64,000 nucleotides of DNA from Rhodospirillales bacterium (GTDB taxonomy: Bacteria; Pseudomonadota; Alphaproteobacteria; Rhodospirillales; Defluviicoccaceae): the NCBI GenBank assembly GCA_016793925.1, contig JAEULH010000026.1:22501-86500 (forward strand). The letters run 5' to 3'. Shown here in pieces: positions 27,587-39,496 of the stretch. Within the stretch, counting starts at the first letter, position 1. Each line of letters begins with the position of its first letter. A program made the position numbers and the translations under genes. The notes under the pieces are model-generated. The model had not been told where the DNA came from. It ran no database searches and saw nothing but the letters and a program-made list of their open reading frames with translations.

Positions 27587-27964
27587 ATGAGCAGGACGAT
27601 TGCGAACAAAATAACGGCGCTGTGCCTCGTCTTATTTTTTGGCGCGGCTTTGGCCGGCGTGACCGGCGGAACGGCGCATGCGCAAGCGGCGGCCACGACG
27701 AACTTCAGCGACGCGAAGTTGAGCTCCTTCATCGATGCGGCCAAAAAGATCGACGGCCTGATCGTCGACTGGAACCCGAAGATCGCCGCGGCCAAGACTC
27801 CGGAAGACAAGCAGAAGGTGATGGCCGAGGCGGAAGCCGAGGCGATCAAGGCAATCGAAAAGACGAAGGGCATTACCGTCGACGAATACCGCCAGATCGG
27901 CGAGGCGGCGCGAAAAGATCCGGCCCTCGCCGCGCGGCTCGACAAAATGTATCAGGCGCGCTAA
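27587..27964 (+). CDS. Exported DUF4168-like protein
   Basis: A 125-residue protein from ATG 27587, with a signal peptide ending near AHAQA (about residues 29-33). The mature part is helical: SDAKLSSFIDAAKKIDGL, then PKIAAAKTPEDKQKVMAEAE and KGITVDEYRQIGEAARKDPALAARL, the layout of DUF4168 proteins of the periplasm. Function is unknown. An in-frame ATG at 27575 is an alternative start. It stands alone between the actP terminator and a small secreted-protein gene. Confidence 0.82.
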   Translation: MSRTIANKITALCLVLFFGAALAGVTGGTAHAQAAATTNFSDAKLSSFIDAAKKIDGLIVDWNPKIAAAKTPEDKQKVMAEAEAEAIKAIEKTKGITVDEYRQIGEAARKDPALAARLDKMYQAR

Positions 27965-28061
27965 CTGGATCACTGGTGAGCCGCTTGCGCGCCCGCGCCA
28001 TCGCGGCTCTCCGCTACCCTTGCTATACCCTGGCTTCGGCAAGCCTACGGAGAGTTGGACA

Positions 28062-28415
28062 ATGACGGTCGCTCGCGGTCTTCTGGTGGCAATGCTCCTC
28101 GGCGTCTCAAACGGAGCCTTCGCCGCAAGTCAGGAACCTGTTGTCCTCGCCTGGCAGATGGAGACGGTCGAGCCGGGCCAGGGCCAAGGCATCGCCGGCG
28201 ATGACAACGGCGCGTCCGGATATGGCCGCGGCGGCGGCGTCGGCTCCAGCAGCGGCGCAGGCTCCGCTGTCGAGCCGGTTCGGCCCGGCGGTCGCGGGTC
28301 GCTCTTCGGCAACGACGCCTCGCGGCCAACGATCGGCGAAGGGCGCGAGCCGTTCTACCGACCAGGCTCCGGGCGCAATTGCTCCGGCGAGGGACCTGGC
28401 CGGGTCTGTTTCTAG
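28062..28415 (+). CDS. Small Gly-rich secreted protein of unknown family
   Basis: A 117-residue protein with a clear signal peptide (TVARGLLVAMLLGVSNGAFA, cleavage after Ala20 or so) and GGAGAG ten bases before ATG 28062. The mature part is low in hydrophobics, rich in Gly/Ser/Pro and unstructured by appearance, with the only two cysteines near the end (RNCSGEGPGRVCF), which could form a disulfide. No family is recognised. It precedes the O-acetyltransferase gene by 49 bases and may be transcribed with it. Confidence 0.62.
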   Translation: MTVARGLLVAMLLGVSNGAFAASQEPVVLAWQMETVEPGQGQGIAGDDNGASGYGRGGGVGSSSGAGSAVEPVRPGGRGSLFGNDASRPTIGEGREPFYRPGSGRNCSGEGPGRVCF

Positions 28416-28464
28416 ACCCTCGCTTCCGGACCGGCGGGCGTCGGCCGCGAAGGGACGAAGCGAG

Positions 28465-29010
28465 ATGGCGCGCAGCGAAAAAGCCAAGATGCTCGCCGGC
28501 ACGCTGTACGATCCTGCGGATCCGGAAATCCTGGCCGATCAGGCGGCGGCAAAGGCGTGGATTGTTCGCTACAACGCCGCCCTCGCCGCTCACCCGACCG
28601 AGCGGCGGGCGCTTCTCCTCGAGCGCTTCGCCAGCGTCGGCGAAGGCGCGGTCATCCGGCCGCCGTTCCATTGCGACTATGGCTTCAACATCAGTCTCGG
28701 CGCTCACGTCTTCCTGAACTACAACTGCGTCATCCTCGACGTCGTTGCCGTCGCGATCGGTGAGCGAACCCAGATTGGCCCCGGCGTGCAGATTTATGCC
28801 GCCGACCATCCGCGCGATCCGGCCGCTCGCGCCGGCGGCCTCGAGTTCGGCCGGCCGGTCGTCATCGGCGCGAACGTATGGATCGGCGGCGGCGCGATCA
28901 TCCTTCCCGGCGTCACCATTGGCGCCGACGCCATTATCGGCGCCGGCAGCGTCGTCACCCGGGACGTTCCCGCAGGCGCCACCGCGCGCGGCAACCCGGC
29001 GCGCATCTGA
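28465..29010 (+). CDS. Maltose/NodL-type O-acetyltransferase
   Basis: A 181-residue left-handed beta-helix acetyltransferase that uses acetyl-CoA on a sugar hydroxyl. The N-terminal maltose-acetyltransferase domain (KAKMLAGTLYDPADPEI) is followed by hexapeptide repeats: the catalytic His lies in IYAADHPRD (about residue 113), and the terminal repeats include VIGANVWIGGGAIILPGVTIGADAIIGAGSVV-type rungs in order. It starts at ATG 28465. The acceptor sugar is unknown. It converges with trkH, 56 bases apart. Confidence 0.92.
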   Translation: MARSEKAKMLAGTLYDPADPEILADQAAAKAWIVRYNAALAAHPTERRALLLERFASVGEGAVIRPPFHCDYGFNISLGAHVFLNYNCVILDVVAVAIGERTQIGPGVQIYAADHPRDPAARAGGLEFGRPVVIGANVWIGGGAIILPGVTIGADAIIGAGSVVTRDVPAGATARGNPARI

Positions 29011-29066
29011 CCCCGACCGCCGTTCCCGGTTTGCCTGTGGGTACGCGAACCGTAAGGAGAGCGGCG

Positions 29067-30557
29067 TCAACTTCTCCAGAAGGTGCGCGTCAACGGCACG
29101 ACCAGGACGAGGATTTCCAATCGCCCGGCCAGCATCTCGACGGAAAGCAGCCACTTCGCCGGGGTGGACACCGGGGTGAAGTTGCAACACGGTCCGATGA
29201 CGTCGCCGAGGCCCGGCCCGACGCCGCCGAGCGCCGTCGCCGAGGCGCTGAGGCTCGAGATGAACGACAGGCCGGTAAAACCAAGCGCCAGGGCGAACGC
29301 GAAAAAGGTCGCGAGATAGGTGAAGAAGTAAAGGCCGACGCCGAGGCGGATCATCTCGGGCACCGCCTGCTTGTTGTAGGTCACCGTGTAGGCGATGTGA
29401 GGGAAGACCTGCCGGTGGATCTGCGCCCGGACCGCCCGCAGCAGGATGACCAGACGGAACATCTTGACGCCGCCGGCGGTCGATCCGGTGCATCCTCCGA
29501 CCAGCATGCAGGCAAGCAGGACGAGCGAAGGGAAATCGCCCCAGAGGTTATAGTCCTGCGAGGTGAAACCGGTTGTCGAAATGATCGAGACGACGTTGAA
29601 GGTTGCCTGGCGCGTGGCATCGATGAGGCCGAGGTCCAGGCGCGCGACCAGCCACACGGTCACCGATACCACAGCCCCTGCAATGATGATGAGGAAAAGA
29701 ACGACCTGCGAGTCTTCGAACACCACGCGAGGGCCGCGATTGAGGATCTGCGCAAGCAGGACGAAGGGCAGCGCCGCCAGAAACATGAAGAGCGAGGCGG
29801 TCCATTCGATGGCGGGACTGTGAAAGAAGCCGATGCCGGCGTCGTGCGACGAGAAGCCGCCGGTGGCGATGGCGGCCATCGCATGGCCGGCGGCGTCGAA
29901 GGTGTTCATACCCTCGAGGCGAAAAGCGGCGGCGCAGGCCAAGCTGAGGATGAGGTAGACCAGCCCGATCTTCATGACCACGGCCGTCGCGCGCGGGAGC
30001 AGCTTGCCCGCCTGCGCCGAGAGGTCGATGGTGAAAAGCTGCTGACCGCCGATCCGCAAGAAAGGCAGGACCAGGACCATCAACGTAACGACGCCGAAGC
30101 CGCCCATCCAGATCAGCAGGAACCGCCAGAGGAGCAGACCCCGCGGCGCCCCGTCGAGCCCGACGATGACGGTCGAGCCGGTCGCCGTCAGTCCGGACAT
30201 CGTCTCGAACACGGCGTCGACGAAGGAGAGGCCGAACTGCGAGAACATGAACGGAAGCGCGGAGACGACCGCGGCGAACAGCCACGTCGTCGGCACCGCC
30301 AGCGTCACCTCGCGCGTGCCCATGTTGTAGCGTCCGCCGCGACAGGCGAGCGCCAGGCTGAGACCGGCGAAGATCGAGATCCCGGCAGAGGTGAGAAAGA
30401 CCCTGAAGTCCTGGTTGCCGTCCATCAGGTCGAGAAGGGCGGGGAGCAACATGGCAACCCCGAACGAGACGACGATGACGCCGACGAAAAAGAACACCGC
30501 CCCCATATCGATGGCGAACCGTCGGTGCGCTATACGGGAGGAAGGCTCTAAATTCAT
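29067..30557 (-). CDS. trkH: Trk-type potassium uptake membrane subunit TrkH
   Basis: A 496-residue channel-like K+ transporter of the TrkH/TrkG family. Four selectivity-filter loops can be read: GLTATGSTV, AIATGGFSS, IISTTGFTS and TALGGVGPG, each at the expected pore position, and ends with VPLTRTFWRS, the standard C-terminus. The regulator TrkA is not encoded nearby, which is common. ATG 30557 starts the protein. It is divergent from the HiPIP gene across a 313-base gap. Confidence 0.95.
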   Translation of the reverse strand: MNLEPSSRIAHRRFAIDMGAVFFFVGVIVVSFGVAMLLPALLDLMDGNQDFRVFLTSAGISIFAGLSLALACRGGRYNMGTREVTLAVPTTWLFAAVVSALPFMFSQFGLSFVDAVFETMSGLTATGSTVIVGLDGAPRGLLLWRFLLIWMGGFGVVTLMVLVLPFLRIGGQQLFTIDLSAQAGKLLPRATAVVMKIGLVYLILSLACAAAFRLEGMNTFDAAGHAMAAIATGGFSSHDAGIGFFHSPAIEWTASLFMFLAALPFVLLAQILNRGPRVVFEDSQVVLFLIIIAGAVVSVTVWLVARLDLGLIDATRQATFNVVSIISTTGFTSQDYNLWGDFPSLVLLACMLVGGCTGSTAGGVKMFRLVILLRAVRAQIHRQVFPHIAYTVTYNKQAVPEMIRLGVGLYFFTYLATFFAFALALGFTGLSFISSLSASATALGGVGPGLGDVIGPCCNFTPVSTPAKWLLSVEMLAGRLEILVLVVPLTRTFWRS

Positions 30558-30870
30558 GTCTTCAACTCACCGAGGGCCTGCGAAGCGTCCGTCCGCGCTT
30601 TGCTCAGGCGGGCTTTCTCCAATCCGGGAGCGAGGCCCGATCGGCGCGTCCCCGTCATGTCCCACGCCTCATTGACGCCGCAAAAGCCGGCCTATATCAG
30701 CTTGAGGAAATTTGGCAATGACGCTCTTCTCGATTGCGAGGGATTGAGACGATGCGACTTGCTTGGCCGCCGTCAACGTCCGATCCGACGCGGACCGCAC
30801 CGTGACCTGCCGGCGGCTTCAGTGCGGTTCTCCCGACCGGCAACCCCACGGCGCGCGAATGAGAAAGACA
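30558..30870. other. Divergent intergenic region between trkH and the HiPIP gene
   Basis: No gene is supported in these 313 bases. They must hold promoters for both genes; no clear sigma70 pair or inverted repeat was found by eye. Confidence 0.35.
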
Positions 30871-31167
30871 ATGGAGCAGCGGAATGAAAAGGCGCAGCGG
30901 GCCCGGACCGGGGCCCTCTCGCGCCGGTCGCTGTTGCGCGCCGCTGCGCTTCTCGCCGCCGGTGCGCTGGGCACCGGCGCGGCCCGCGCGAGCCGGGCGG
31001 AAGCCAGGCTTCCGCAGGATCAGGTGAGCTACCAGAACGCACCCAAGGGCGACAAGCGCTGCAAGGACTGCGTCAACTTCGAAGGCCAAAACTCCTGCCG
31101 CGTGGTCGCGGGGACCATCAGCCCCGACGGCTGGTGTCGGTTGTGGAACGCGCGCCGGCTGGGATAG
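30871..31167 (+). CDS. Tat-exported high-potential iron-sulfur protein
   Basis: A 98-residue HiPIP-family electron carrier. A twin-arginine signal SRRSLL (residues 17-22) and an Ala-rich hydrophobic segment precede the mature domain. The four cluster cysteines are Cys64, Cys67, Cys76 and Cys89, with GWC at the last, the compact HiPIP pattern (CxxC-x8-C-x12-C) of short family members. Tat export fits insertion of the 4Fe-4S cluster before translocation. ATG 30871 is preferred because GAGAAAG precedes it; ATG 30859 is possible. It likely serves as a periplasmic electron carrier; the partner is not encoded next to it. Confidence 0.87.
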   Translation: MEQRNEKAQRARTGALSRRSLLRAAALLAAGALGTGAARASRAEARLPQDQVSYQNAPKGDKRCKDCVNFEGQNSCRVVAGTISPDGWCRLWNARRLG

Positions 31168-31344
31168 ATCTGCCGGGGTATTCCCGTGAGCGCTCGCGTG
31201 CCTCGACAAGCGAAGAGGCATCTTCGCGCAAGGAAGAACCGGCGGAAGCAGACGCTGCCTGAGTGCGACGCGGGAGCGCCCGCGACTTGATCCTGTGCAA
31301 CGGACATTGGTCAGGACGACCGCGTCAGCGAAGAGGAGAAGTGC

Positions 31345-32448
31345 ATGCCGGGGCCCAAACTGTTCGAGCCGCTCACGCTCGGACGTATCACGTTCGCCAA
31401 CCGCATCGTCATTGCGCCGATGTGCCAGTATTCGGCGGTCGACGGCTGCATGACCGACTGGCACCTGATCCACCTCGGCCATCTCGCGCTGTCGGGCGCG
31501 GCCCTTCTGATTATCGAAGCCACGGCGGTGTCGCCCGAAGGGCGCATCAGCTATGCAGATGTCGGACTGTACGACGACGCGACCGAAGCGGCGATCGGGC
31601 GGACGATTGAGGGCGTGCGGCGATGGTCGGCCATGCCGATTGCAATCCAATTGGCACATGCCGGTCGCAAGGCGTCGACCGAGGTGCCATGGAAGGGCGG
31701 CGCGCAAATCGCGCCCGACGCTGCGAACGGCTGGCAGACGGTGGCCCCCTCTGCGATCGGTTTCAATCGGGACGGCAATGCGCCCGCAGCGCTTGACCGC
31801 GAAGGGATGGACCGCATACGCGACGCCTTCGCCGACGCCGCTCGCCGCGCCGCGCGCCTGGGGATCGACGCGGTGCAACTGCACGGAGCCCACGGCTACC
31901 TGCTGCACCAGTTCCTGTCCCCACTGTCAAACCATCGCAACGACGACTATGGCGGCAGCCTGGAGAACAGGATGCGCTTTCCCCTTGAGGTGTTCGAAGC
32001 GGTCCGCGCGGTCTTTCCGGCCGACCGACCGGTGACGATGCGGCTGTCGGGTTGCGATTGGGTCGATGGGGGCTGGGATATCGCACAGACGATCGCATTC
32101 GCGCGGGCGCTCGAGGCGCGCGGCTGCAACGCAGTGCATATTTCCAGCGGCGGCCTGCATCCCGCCCAGGCCATCCCCCTCGGCCCCGGTTACCAGGTGC
32201 CGCTGGCGCGCGCCGTGAAACAGGAAACCGGCATGCCGGTCGTCGCCGTCGGGCTGATCACCGGGTTCGATCAGGCCGAGGCGATCATCGGCACCGGCGA
32301 TGCCGATTTCGTCGCGCTGGCCCGGGGCGTCCTGTACGACCCGCGTTGGCCGTGGCATGCCGCCGCGCACCTCGGCGCGACGGTCTCCGCCCCGAACCAG
32401 TATCTCCGTTCGCAACCAGGCCGGTTCCGGCACCTGTTCGACCGATGA
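31345..32448 (+). CDS. Old Yellow Enzyme-family NADH:flavin oxidoreductase (YqjM class)
   Basis: A 367-residue FMN-dependent TIM barrel that reduces activated C=C bonds with NAD(P)H. APMCQYSA places the YqjM-type regulatory Cys at position 27, and the substrate-binding pair His180/His183 (LHGAHGYL) is intact, followed by the barrel segment DDYGGSLENR. These features place it in the 'thermophilic-like' class of OYEs. Its physiological substrate is unknown; xenobiotic or quinone reduction are usual guesses. It converges with the GFA gene, 15 bases apart. Confidence 0.93.
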   Translation: MPGPKLFEPLTLGRITFANRIVIAPMCQYSAVDGCMTDWHLIHLGHLALSGAALLIIEATAVSPEGRISYADVGLYDDATEAAIGRTIEGVRRWSAMPIAIQLAHAGRKASTEVPWKGGAQIAPDAANGWQTVAPSAIGFNRDGNAPAALDREGMDRIRDAFADAARRAARLGIDAVQLHGAHGYLLHQFLSPLSNHRNDDYGGSLENRMRFPLEVFEAVRAVFPADRPVTMRLSGCDWVDGGWDIAQTIAFARALEARGCNAVHISSGGLHPAQAIPLGPGYQVPLARAVKQETGMPVVAVGLITGFDQAEAIIGTGDADFVALARGVLYDPRWPWHAAAHLGATVSAPNQYLRSQPGRFRHLFDR

Positions 32449-32463
32449 GGTCGCGCGATGGGG

Positions 32464-32886
32464 TTACTCGGCGATCACCTCGCCGGAGCCGCCGAACTCC
32501 GCCGGGAAGTCCTTGAGCTTGGGCAGGCCGTCGCGCATCGGCAGCACGGTCTCGGCATAGTTGACGTGAACGCCGGGTGTGAACGCGAGCGTCGGAATCG
32601 TCGCGGCGTACACGTCGACCAGCCCGATCGTCGGATGCCGGGTCATCAGGTGCCCGCCGCACTTCGCGCAGTATTGGCGCTCGCTGAACGGCGTCTTCGA
32701 GAAGGTCGCAAGGTGTTCGGCGCCGGCGGTGACGCGCACCGCCTCGGGCGCCCACAGGCTGAAGGCGTTCACCGGACCGGCCGACCAGGATCGGCACGAA
32801 CTGCAGTGGCAGTAACCCATCGCCGCGGGCGACCCGGTAACCTCGATCTCGACTGCGCCGCAAAAGCAACGTCCCTGGTGGGTCAT
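32464..32886 (-). CDS. GFA-family (CENP-V-like) zinc protein
   Basis: A 140-residue protein with the zinc-binding fold of glutathione-dependent formaldehyde-activating enzymes. The pattern CFCG (Cys7, Cys9), CHCSSC (Cys26, Cys28, Cys31) and CAKCG (Cys73, Cys76) is complete. Most members of this family are not proven to be formaldehyde-activating, so the function is unassigned. Starts at ATG 32886 and stands alone. Confidence 0.88.
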   Translation of the reverse strand: MTHQGRCFCGAVEIEVTGSPAAMGYCHCSSCRSWSAGPVNAFSLWAPEAVRVTAGAEHLATFSKTPFSERQYCAKCGGHLMTRHPTIGLVDVYAATIPTLAFTPGVHVNYAETVLPMRDGLPKLKDFPAEFGGSGEVIAE

Positions 32887-33021
32887 GACCGTTTCCTCTT
32901 TGCTTCCCGACCTCGCACCATCCTGGCGTCGGCCTGGGCCAGGATCGCACGAGCGAAAGCCGGGTGCAAAGGCGTCCTTGACTTCAACCCGGATTGAACG
33001 GCCGGTCGACCGCAGCCCCCC

Positions 33022-34623
33022 CTATTCCCACTCGATGGTGCCGGGCGGCTTCGAGGTCAGGTCGTAGACGACGCGGCTGACGCCGTGCACTTCGTTGACG
33101 ATGCGCGAGGCGACGCGGGCGAGGAAGGCGTGGTCGAAAGCGAAGCTGTCGGCGGTCATGCCGTCGGTGGAGGTCACCGCGCGCAACGCCGCGACCTGGT
33201 CGTAGGTCCGGCTGTCGCCCATGACGCCGACGGTGTGCAGCGGGAGCAGCACGGCGAGCGCCTGCCAGATCTCGTCGTAGAGGCCGGCGGCGCGGATCTC
33301 ATCAAGAAAGATCGCGTCCACGTGGCGCAGGATCGCGCAGCGCGCCGCCGTCACCTCGCCAAGAATACGGACCGCCAGCCCCGGCCCGGGAAAAGGATGA
33401 CGGCCGAGCAATGCCTCGGGCAGGCCGAGCTCACGGCCGAGAGCCCGGACCTCGTCCTTGAACAGCTCGCGCAGCGGCTCGATCAGCGCCAGATTCATCC
33501 GTTCGGGCAGCCCGCCGACGTTGTGGTGGGACTTGATCGTGGCACTGGGGCCGCCGTGGACGGAGACCGATTCGACCACGTCGGGGTAGAGCGTCCCCTG
33601 GGCGAGGAAATCCGCGCCGCCGAGCTTATGCGCCTCCTCCTCGAAGACATCGATGAAGGTCGCGCCGATAATCTTGCGCTTGCGTTCCGGGTCGGTAACG
33701 CCTTCGAGCGCGCCGAGGAAGGCGTCGGCTGCATCCCGGTGAACCAGCGGAATATTGTAGTGGCCGCTGAACAGGCCGACCACCTCCTCCGCCTCGCCGG
33801 CGCGCATGAGCCCGGTATCGACCAGGATGCAATGCAGCTGCTCGCCGATCGCCTCGTGCAGCAGGACCGCCGTGACCGAGGAGTCGACCCCGCCCGACAG
33901 GCCGCAGATGACCCGGCCCGAGCCCACCCGCTCGCGAATCGCGCCGACGGCCTGCTCGCGGAAGGCCGCCATGGTCCAGGCTCCGCCGCAGCCGGCGATG
34001 CGGTGGGTGAAGTTGCGCAGCAGCTCGGCGCCGCGCGGGGTGTGCACGACCTCGGGGTGAAACTGCACGCCGTAGAGCCGGCGGACGTCATCGGCGATGG
34101 CGGCGAACGGCGCGCCGGCCGAAACCGCGACGGAGCGGAAGCCCGCGGGCAGGATGCTGACGTGGTCGCCATGGCTCATCCACACCGGCTCGCGGCTGCT
34201 CAGCGCGAACGCCCCGGCGAAGAGCGGGCAATCGTCGACGATCTCCAGAAGGGCGCGGCCGAACTCCCGGGTCCGGCCCTTCTCGACCGCTCCGCCAAGC
34301 TGCTCGACCATCAGTTGCTGGCCGTAGCAGATTCCGAGCACCGGGACGCCGCACGCCAGGATCGCCGCCGGCGTCCGCGGGCCGGTTTCGTCGGTGACCG
34401 ATGCCGGTCCGCCGGAGAGGATGATGGCCTTCGGCGCAAAGTTCGCGACGAAGGCGGCATCGACCTTGTGGTAGGGATGGATCTCGCAATAGACGCCGCT
34501 TTCGCGCACGCGCCTGGCGATAAGCTGGGTGACCTGCGAGCCGAAATCGACGATCAGCACCCGCTCGGCGAGCGCCTCGGCATCGACGACGGAAGAACCC
34601 GAACGCGGCTGCGCGTTATCCAT
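33022..34623 (-). CDS. guaA: GMP synthase (glutamine-hydrolysing)
   Basis: Converts XMP to GMP with glutamine as nitrogen donor; 533 residues. The class I glutaminase domain has the nucleophile Cys99 in LGICYGQQ and the His/Glu pair in GVQFHPEV; the ATP-pyrophosphatase domain carries the P-loop LSGGVDSSV (about 235-243), and the C-terminal dimerisation domain ends [13 protein letters not shown] 34623 is chosen; a GTG nine bases upstream would add three residues. It lies downstream of the DHOD-like gene, 59 bases away on the same strand. Confidence 0.96.
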   Translation of the reverse strand: MDNAQPRSGSSVVDAEALAERVLIVDFGSQVTQLIARRVRESGVYCEIHPYHKVDAAFVANFAPKAIILSGGPASVTDETGPRTPAAILACGVPVLGICYGQQLMVEQLGGAVEKGRTREFGRALLEIVDDCPLFAGAFALSSREPVWMSHGDHVSILPAGFRSVAVSAGAPFAAIADDVRRLYGVQFHPEVVHTPRGAELLRNFTHRIAGCGGAWTMAAFREQAVGAIRERVGSGRVICGLSGGVDSSVTAVLLHEAIGEQLHCILVDTGLMRAGEAEEVVGLFSGHYNIPLVHRDAADAFLGALEGVTDPERKRKIIGATFIDVFEEEAHKLGGADFLAQGTLYPDVVESVSVHGGPSATIKSHHNVGGLPERMNLALIEPLRELFKDEVRALGRELGLPEALLGRHPFPGPGLAVRILGEVTAARCAILRHVDAIFLDEIRAAGLYDEIWQALAVLLPLHTVGVMGDSRTYDQVAALRAVTSTDGMTADSFAFDHAFLARVASRIVNEVHGVSRVVYDLTSKPPGTIEWE

Positions 34624-34682
34624 GTGCGCCACGTCCGTGGATTGCGCCGATCACGGACGCGCGGTCACCGGCCGCGGCCGAC

Positions 34683-35720
34683 CTATGGCCGGGTCCGGGC
34701 CGGGGCGTGGCCGAGCCACTCGACGTACGGGCTCTTGTAGCTCTGCAGAACCTTGATGTAATTCGCCCGCTCGAACGCCGCCGGGTCGCCGACCTTCTGC
34801 TGGCTCATCGAGCCCTTCATCTGTTCGATGGACTCGTAGCCGCGCCGCTCCATCCAGCCGGTGACGCCGTCGAGCAGCGTCTTCATGTGGCCGACCCCGT
34901 TGCGCAGCAGTGACGAGGTCGTCATCACCGCGTCGGCGCCGGCCATGACGTACTTGATGACCTCGGTCCCGCTCTGGACCCCGCGGGTGGCGGCGAGCGA
35001 GCACTGCAGCCGGCCGTGCAGGACGGCGATCCACAGCAGCGGCAGGCGGATCTCGCTGGCGCTGCTGAGCTCCAGATCGGGGATCACCTCCAGCTCGTCG
35101 AGATCGAAGTCGGGCTGGTAGAAGCGGTTGAACAGCACCAGCCCGTCGGCGCCGGCCTCGACGAGACGCCTCGCCATGTCGCCGGTCGAACTGAAGAATG
35201 GACTGAGCTTGACCGATACCGGGATCTCAACCGCGCTTTTGACCGCGCCGACCACGTCCAGGTAGCGCTGCTCGACGTCCGCGCCGCTCACATGAATGCT
35301 GGCCGGGATGTAGTAGACGTTGAGCTCGATGGCCTTGGCGCCGGCGTCCGCCATGTCCTTGGCGTAGTCGGTCCATCCGGACTTGGTGATCCCGTTCAGG
35401 CTGGCGATGATCGGCACATCGGTTGCCTCGGTCGCCTTGCGGATCAGCTCGAGGTAAGGCTCCGGTCCAACCCGGTAGTCCTCGACGGCCGGGAAATACG
35501 TCAGCGACTCGGCGAACTGGTCGGTGCCGGCCTCCATCATGTACTCGAAGGACTCGTTCTCGTTCCTGATCTGCTCCTCGAACAGCGAGAACATCACGAT
35601 CGCCGACGCGCCGGCATCCTCCATCCGCTTGATGCCGTCGAGCGTGCGCGACAGCGGCGAGGCCGACGCGACGATTGGATGCTTCAGATGAAGCCCGAGA
35701 TAGGTGGTTGCCAGATCCAT
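34683..35720 (-). CDS. Dihydroorotate dehydrogenase-like flavoprotein
   Basis: A 345-residue TIM-barrel protein similar to class 1 dihydroorotate dehydrogenases (LGLHLKHPIVASASPLSRTLDGIKRMEDAG at the N-terminus; NGITKSGWTDY and SVKLSPFFS motifs), annotated in many genomes only as 'DHOD-like'. Genes of this type are regularly adjacent to nifJ-type pyruvate:ferredoxin oxidoreductase, as here (115 bases), so a role in ferredoxin-linked metabolism is more likely than in pyrimidine synthesis. It starts at ATG 35720; the substrate is unknown. Confidence 0.88.
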   Translation of the reverse strand: MDLATTYLGLHLKHPIVASASPLSRTLDGIKRMEDAGASAIVMFSLFEEQIRNENESFEYMMEAGTDQFAESLTYFPAVEDYRVGPEPYLELIRKATEATDVPIIASLNGITKSGWTDYAKDMADAGAKAIELNVYYIPASIHVSGADVEQRYLDVVGAVKSAVEIPVSVKLSPFFSSTGDMARRLVEAGADGLVLFNRFYQPDFDLDELEVIPDLELSSASEIRLPLLWIAVLHGRLQCSLAATRGVQSGTEVIKYVMAGADAVMTTSSLLRNGVGHMKTLLDGVTGWMERRGYESIEQMKGSMSQQKVGDPAAFERANYIKVLQSYKSPYVEWLGHAPARTRP

Positions 35721-35835
35721 GGTTCGGGATACCTTGTGCCTTGCGTGACTTACGTCAAACGATACTGCATCCGGCCGAACCCGGGCCGCGCCTGCCGCGG
35801 TCCGGGCCTGTCACGGCCGATAAAGCGCGCCCGGC

Positions 35836-39387
<3,552 letters not shown>

Positions 39388-39496
39388 ATGCCTTCCCTCC
39401 GCTCGGGCTGCGACAGGCGGCGTTATTTCGAACGCCGCCGCGCCGCCCTCATCCCGTTCCTGTCGTTCTCGCTCATGGGCCTTCCGGCGCCCGGTC

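Noticed and set aside
25447..28065. Frame shifted across DUF485, actP and the DUF4168-like gene
   Set aside because: Runs through a strong terminator and a third codon phase of conserved transporter genes.
33030..33067. Possible tRNA-like 3' end near the guaA stop
   Set aside because: The bases are the conserved C-terminal codons of GuaA read on the other strand; no acceptor stem or anticodon arm is present.
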